Below, piece by piece: positions 7,431 through 10,183 of a DNA stretch of 10,183 nucleotides; the first letter of the stretch is position 1, and each line of letters opens with the position of its first letter. The stretch is taken from positions 1-10,183 of the forward strand of contig JAGAEK010000168.1 of the NCBI GenBank assembly GCA_017828835.1, in the 5' to 3' direction. Below the pieces are notes generated by a model. It saw nothing but the letters and a program-made list of their open reading frames with translations, had not been told where the DNA came from and searched no databases. This DNA is from Oscillospiraceae bacterium. GTDB lineage: Bacteria; Bacillota; Clostridia; Oscillospirales; Ruminococcaceae. Made by a program: the position numbers and the translations under genes.

Positions 7431-8311
7431 GGTAAAATACTCCTTTTTATATGCTCGAATATTTTGTCGGCGATGTTTACTCCGGTCAAAGCCGTTATGT
7501 TTTTGATGTAGGCGTTGGAATTTATCTCACAGACGACAGGTCCGTCTTCTCCGAACATCAGATCTACTCCCGAAAAATCCGCCCCTACCGCTTCAGAGCA
7601 AGCGATCGCTATGTTTTTTTCTTCTTCCGTCGGCTCGTAAAGCTCCATTTTGCCGCCCGCCGTAACGTTTGCACGGAAGTCGTTCGGAGGCGCCGTTCTC
7701 AGCATCGTTGCAACGACCTCTCCGCCGACAATATTCACTCTCAGGTCTTTTCCGTAACTCGTTTTGATAAGCTCCTGCATAAGCATCGGACGCGGCGCGC
7801 GTTCTCTCACCTTTTCAAAAAGCTCCTCAGGACTGTTGATCAGATAGACCTGCTTTCCGAAAGAGCCGAATCTTTCCTTTAAAACCAGAGGATATCCAAG
7901 CTGCTCGCCTGCAAACCGAAAATAATCTTCGCTTTGATACCCGACGTTTTCAAACGTCAGCGGTGCAAAAAACGTCTTCGGGATCTTTATCCCGGCTTTT
8001 GCGAAAATCTCGTAACTGAGCGCTTTGTCGTCGCAAAGTTCGATCGTTTTCGCACTGTTGAAACACCGTATACCGGCGGATTCAAGCGCATAAGCGAGCC
8101 TCACGTCTTTGTCCCAGAACAAAACGAAATCAGGAAGCGGAACGAAAAATTTTATACCGTCTTCGCTGACCGAATAAATCACATCGGCATTTGAAAGACA
8201 GGTCATATCTATACCGTTTTTTTCGGCTGATCTCATAAGCATTCGAGTATGCTCGGAAAATTTCGCGCCGGTCAGGAATCCGTTGCATATAAGCCAACCG
8301 CGCAGTTTCAT
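7427..8311 (-). CDS. RimK-like ATP-grasp ligase, first of a tandem pair
   Basis: A 294-residue ATP-grasp ligase with a complete RimK-type active site. In order: pre-ATP-grasp region (1-90, MKLRGWLICNG), CDDKALSYEIFAKAGI (93-108), the ATP-binding strand YPLVLKERFGSFGKQV (140-155, K145), KDLRVNIVGGEVVATMLR (188-205), DFRANVTAGG (211-220), and metal ligands D250, E262 and N264 (CEINSNA). Relatives ligate amino acids such as glutamate to proteins, cofactors or small molecules; the acceptor here is unknown. The frame continues 7 codons upstream to an ATG at 8332, but that codon has no ribosome binding site and would leave a leader of only about 2 bases. The ATG at 8311 has AGGAG (8320-8324) 8 bases upstream, and its N-terminus aligns with that of the downstream paralogue. 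It ends in a GTGA overlap with that paralogue. Confidence 0.9.
   Translation of the reverse strand: MKLRGWLICNGFLTGAKFSEHTRMLMRSAEKNGIDMTCLSNADVIYSVSEDGIKFFVPLPDFVLFWDKDVRLAYALESAGIRCFNSAKTIELCDDKALSYEIFAKAGIKIPKTFFAPLTFENVGYQSEDYFRFAGEQLGYPLVLKERFGSFGKQVYLINSPEELFEKVRERAPRPMLMQELIKTSYGKDLRVNIVGGEVVATMLRTAPPNDFRANVTAGGKMELYEPTEEEKNIAIACSEAVGADFSGVDLMFGEDGPVVCEINSNAYIKNITALTGVNIADKIFEHIKRSILP
7440..7446 (-). promoter_or_regulatory. Internal ribosome binding site for the coupled GTG start
   Basis: AAAGGAG, inside the last codons of the first RimK-like gene, lies 9 bases before the GTG at 7428-7430. Together with the GTGA stop/start overlap it implies coupled translation of the two ligases. Confidence 0.8.
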
Positions 8312-8341
8312 CGTAACCGCTCCTCTCCTCATTTTTTACTA

Positions 8342-8370
8342 ATTATACAATTATTTTTCAAAGCCGTCAA
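8342..8370 (-). promoter_or_regulatory. Near-consensus sigma-A promoter of the RimK-like pair
   Basis: TTGACG (8365-8370) and TATAAT (8342-8347) on the minus strand are exactly 17 bases apart, 11 of 12 consensus matches. Transcription would start near 8335, giving a leader of about 24 bases to the ATG at 8311. This suggests substantial constitutive expression. It is back to back with the maoC promoter; the two -35 boxes are about 49 bases apart. Confidence 0.85.
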
Positions 8371-8419
8371 TCTCACCGGTTTTTGTGTCGGCCTTAATTT
8401 TTTCAGCCCATTTTTCCTC

Positions 8420-8448
8420 TTGCTCTTAATATATATATATATTATAAT
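8420..8448 (+). promoter_or_regulatory. maoC promoter with an AT-repeat spacer
   Basis: TTGCTC (8420-8425) and a perfect TATAAT (8443-8448) are separated by 17 bases, 14 of which are (AT)7. Transcription would start near 8455. The -35 is weak (3 of 6 matches), so activity should be sensitive to spacing. Confidence 0.7.
8429..8442. repeat. (AT)7 dinucleotide repeat in a promoter spacer
   Basis: Seven perfect AT units fill the downstream 14 bases of the 17-base -35/-10 spacer and run directly into TATAAT. Such tracts can change length by replication slippage. Confidence 0.9.
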
Positions 8449-8467
8449 GGACTTGCAGGACTTGCAA
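8449..8467. promoter_or_regulatory. Repeat at the maoC transcription start; possible operator
   Basis: GGACTTGCA occurs twice in tandem (8449-8457, 8458-8466). The same bases also form an inverted repeat, TTGCA (8453-8457), five bases, TGCAA (8463-8467). Placed right after the -10 box, it is where a repressor would block initiation. No cognate regulator is identified, and chance cannot be excluded. Confidence 0.4.
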
Positions 8468-8492
8468 AATATTTGAAAAAGAGGTGGCGAAA

Positions 8493-8909
8493 ATGAAAGG
8501 GAAAACCATAAGCGAGATAAAACTCGGAGATTCAGCTTTTTTTGAAAAAACACTTACTCGGACAGACGCGTATCTTTTTGCCGGAATCACCGGCGACCTC
8601 AACCCCGCTCACGTAAACGCCGTAGAGGCGGAGAAAGGTATGTTCAAAAAACAGGTCGTCCACGGAGTATTGACGGCAGGACTTATTTCAACGGTTTTGG
8701 GAATGTATCTCCCCGGACCGGGAACTATATATCTCGCTCAGGAACTCCGCTTCACCGCGCCCGTTTATTTCGGCGACACAATAAAGGCGACGGCGGAAGT
8801 TATCGAGATAATTCCGGAAAAGAACCGTATAAAACTGAAAACGACCTGCACGAATCAGGACGGAAAAGAAGTTATCACCGGTGTCGCTACCTGTATGCCT
8901 CCGAGATAA
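8493..8909 (+). CDS. MaoC/PhaJ-type (R)-hydratase, hotdog fold
   Basis: A 138-residue single-hotdog MaoC-like dehydratase. The family hydrates trans-2-enoyl-CoA to (R)-3-hydroxyacyl-CoA or catalyses the reverse. The catalytic signature is GITGDLNPAHVN (31-42), with D35 and H40 as the Asp/His pair of (R)-specific enoyl-CoA hydratases, followed by VVHGVLTAGLIS (55-66). RFTAPVYFGDTI at about 87-98 is the usual second-half hotdog segment. The GTG at 8484 is in frame, but GAGGTGG (8481-8487) overlaps it and is placed to serve the ATG at 8493 (5 bases away), so the ATG is chosen. It is transcribed alone: its own promoter is upstream and a terminator begins 20 bases after the stop. Acyl-chain preference is unknown, and no acyl-CoA pathway neighbour is visible. 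Confidence 0.92.
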   Translation: MKGKTISEIKLGDSAFFEKTLTRTDAYLFAGITGDLNPAHVNAVEAEKGMFKKQVVHGVLTAGLISTVLGMYLPGPGTIYLAQELRFTAPVYFGDTIKATAEVIEIIPEKNRIKLKTTCTNQDGKEVITGVATCMPPR

Positions 8910-8928
8910 GATTTTGATACTCTGAAAG

Positions 8929-8955
8929 AAAAGCGGCGTAAAACGCCGCTTTTTT
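8929..8955. terminator. Bidirectional intrinsic terminator
   Basis: An 11-bp perfect stem, AAAAGCGGCGT (8929-8939) with ACGCCGCTTTT (8943-8953), and a 3-base loop. On the plus strand T residues run from 8950 to 8955; on the minus strand the stem ends in TTTTCTTTC. It separates maoC from the converging nitrilase-fusion gene, whose stop is at 8962-8964. Confidence 0.93.
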
Positions 8956-8961
8956 GTGTTT

Positions 8962-10183
8962 TTATTTTGATTTTAAGGCGTTTTTCGTCTGCAAACATCT
9001 CGGCGTTACTATGACGTCGGCACCGAGAGACAGCAGTTCCGTTCCGTCCGACTGACAATCGATAAGACATCTGAGTCCCTGCGAATGTGCGGTATCGATA
9101 AATTCCTTCGACGCTATGAACGAATTGGCTTCGATCTTTTCGCATCCGATAAAAACAGCTTTTTTTACGTCGTCTTTATTGGCTGACTCGGAATAGAGAC
9201 AGAGCGGAAATTCCGGAGCGGTAAGTTTCAATCGTTCGAGAAGCTTTGCGGACGGGCTTGTGAAATATACATATTTTTTGCAGTCGTACTTTTCGATAAG
9301 CTCAAATATACGTTTCAAAAATTTTTCATCAAGCTGTGCATCTGTCGGCTCGATAAACAAATTCATGATCGTATGGCAGGAAAACTTGAAAAGTATATTT
9401 TCGAAAGTCGCAAGACACAAACCTTCAAAGCCGTCCTGTGAGGACTTTAATTCAAGATTCTTCAACAGTTTTAACGGTATATCCCAAATTTTTCCGAAAA
9501 TATCCGAATAGTCCGACAGTTCGTTCGACGCGCATGCGACAGGTTCGCCGTCAGCCGAAGGATATAATCTGAGCCGCACTTCGTCAACGCCTATGGCTAT
9601 TGCGCTTCCGATCGACGGCAACGAGTGTAACGGAGCTGATGCGACAAGTCCGCCGTCGGCGCAGACTCTCGGATATTTCGCAAGGGCGTCGGTCCTTACT
9701 ATCGCGCTGCCTGCCGGACGGTATTTCCAGGGTCTTCTGCCTATCTCGACGTATTGATAGTGTGCGGCGGGAGGATTTCCGTAGCCGGCGGGTTTATAAT
9801 ATTTGTCGAGCGGATCAAAATCGGCATAAGCCATACCGACTTTTGAATACATATTCGCAAGAACTTTCCCGGTCGGAGCAACGATCATACTTCCTCCGCC
9901 GATATTTGAATTTTCATCCATGCTTACCGAAGCGCGCACGACGTAGGCGTTGCAATTATAAGCGATAAATCTCGTGATTATCTCAACTGCGTCGTGAGTA
10001 TCGCTGCGCTGATGGGAACATCCGATTATAATATCGACGTTTTTCCGGGCAATATTCGAATACGCTTCATAAAAATAGAAGTCGTAACACGTCAAAAATC
10101 CGTATTTCAATCCGTCGATCTCGATCACCGTAGGTTCCGAAAAATCGAACGTGTATTCGCTGTCCAGCTTCATGACCTCGGTC
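8962..10183 (-). CDS. Nitrilase-superfamily domain fused to degenerate GDPD-like domain (partial)
   Basis: The 5' part is cut by the window edge: the frame is open to the last base, and the first ATG (10173) lies within the nitrilase domain. Residues are counted from that Met. Residues 1-158 are the C-terminal half of a carbon-nitrogen hydrolase: YGFLTCYDFYF (24-34) holds the nucleophile C29, followed by VDIIIGCSHQ (46-55) and GGGSMIVAPTGKVLA (92-106). The catalytic Glu and Lys should be off-window. Residues about 165-398 follow the pattern of glycerophosphodiester phosphodiesterases: PRVCADGG (168-175) where HRG is expected, LPSIGSAIAIGVDEVRLRL (185-203) where ExD is expected, DGEPVACAS (208-216) where a His is expected, NLFIEP (271-276), and a good C-terminal match, TAHSQGLRCLID (361-372) and LGADVIVTP (383-391). 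Almost all GDPD catalytic residues are replaced, so this half is likely a non-enzymatic binding or structural module. Nitrilase assignment is firm; GDPD homology is probable. Confidence 0.85.
   Translation of the reverse strand, partial: TEVMKLDSEYTFDFSEPTVIEIDGLKYGFLTCYDFYFYEAYSNIARKNVDIIIGCSHQRSDTHDAVEIITRFIAYNCNAYVVRASVSMDENSNIGGGSMIVAPTGKVLANMYSKVGMAYADFDPLDKYYKPAGYGNPPAAHYQYVEIGRRPWKYRPAGSAIVRTDALAKYPRVCADGGLVASAPLHSLPSIGSAIAIGVDEVRLRLYPSADGEPVACASNELSDYSDIFGKIWDIPLKLLKNLELKSSQDGFEGLCLATFENILFKFSCHTIMNLFIEPTDAQLDEKFLKRIFELIEKYDCKKYVYFTSPSAKLLERLKLTAPEFPLCLYSESANKDDVKKAVFIGCEKIEANSFIASKEFIDTAHSQGLRCLIDCQSDGTELLSLGADVIVTPRCLQTKNALKSK

Noticed and set aside
8312..8332. N-terminal extension of the first RimK-like gene to the ATG at 8332
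   Set aside because: No ribosome binding site, and the predicted transcript starts about 2 bases before it.

Overview
The window looks like chromosome from an uncultured Clostridia-type Firmicute, probably gut-associated (order uncertain). Support: strong GGAGG-type ribosome binding sites, use of TTG and GTG starts, AT-rich gaps with sigma-A-like promoters, and gene families common in Clostridia (WYL regulators, ECF sigma factor next to a membrane-anchored beta-propeller protein, tandem RimK-like ligases). I see no rRNA, tRNA, CRISPR array, insertion sequence, phage gene or gene-free stretch above 300 bases. Coding density is high.

Layout. (1) 1-97: AT-rich gap with a probable leftward promoter for a gene outside the window. 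(2) 98-3841, minus strand: a likely three-gene operon read from right to left, aconitase-superfamily hydratase, then a family-6-like uracil/hypoxanthine DNA glycosylase with a TTG start, then a WYL-domain regulator. Gaps are 22 and 17 bases, and an extended -10 promoter lies just upstream of the hydratase. (3) 4036-6517, plus strand: an ECF sigma factor overlapped by 14 bases by a gene for a membrane-anchored beta-propeller protein, plausibly a sigma factor and its surface partner. (4) 6540-6580: a strong bidirectional hairpin terminator shared with the next, converging unit. (5) 6579-8311, minus strand: two tandem RimK-like ATP-grasp ligases, translationally coupled through a GTGA overlap and driven by a near-consensus promoter. 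(6) 8493-8909, plus strand: a MaoC/PhaJ-type hydratase whose promoter has an (AT)7 repeat filling most of the -35/-10 spacer and a repeat at the probable start of transcription. (7) 8929-8955: a second bidirectional terminator. (8) 8962 to the right edge, minus strand: a nitrilase-superfamily domain fused to a glycerophosphodiester-phosphodiesterase-like domain whose catalytic positions are nearly all replaced; its N-terminus is outside the window.

The genes do not form one pathway. The best candidates for undescribed biology are the nitrilase/pseudo-GDPD fusion, the pair of RimK-like ligases in which the second has lost the usual metal-binding Asn, the sigma/beta-propeller module, and the possibly slippage-prone maoC promoter. 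Three genes (WYL regulator, first RimK-like ligase, MaoC) have starts placed downstream of the longest open frame because only the internal starts carry well-spaced ribosome binding sites.
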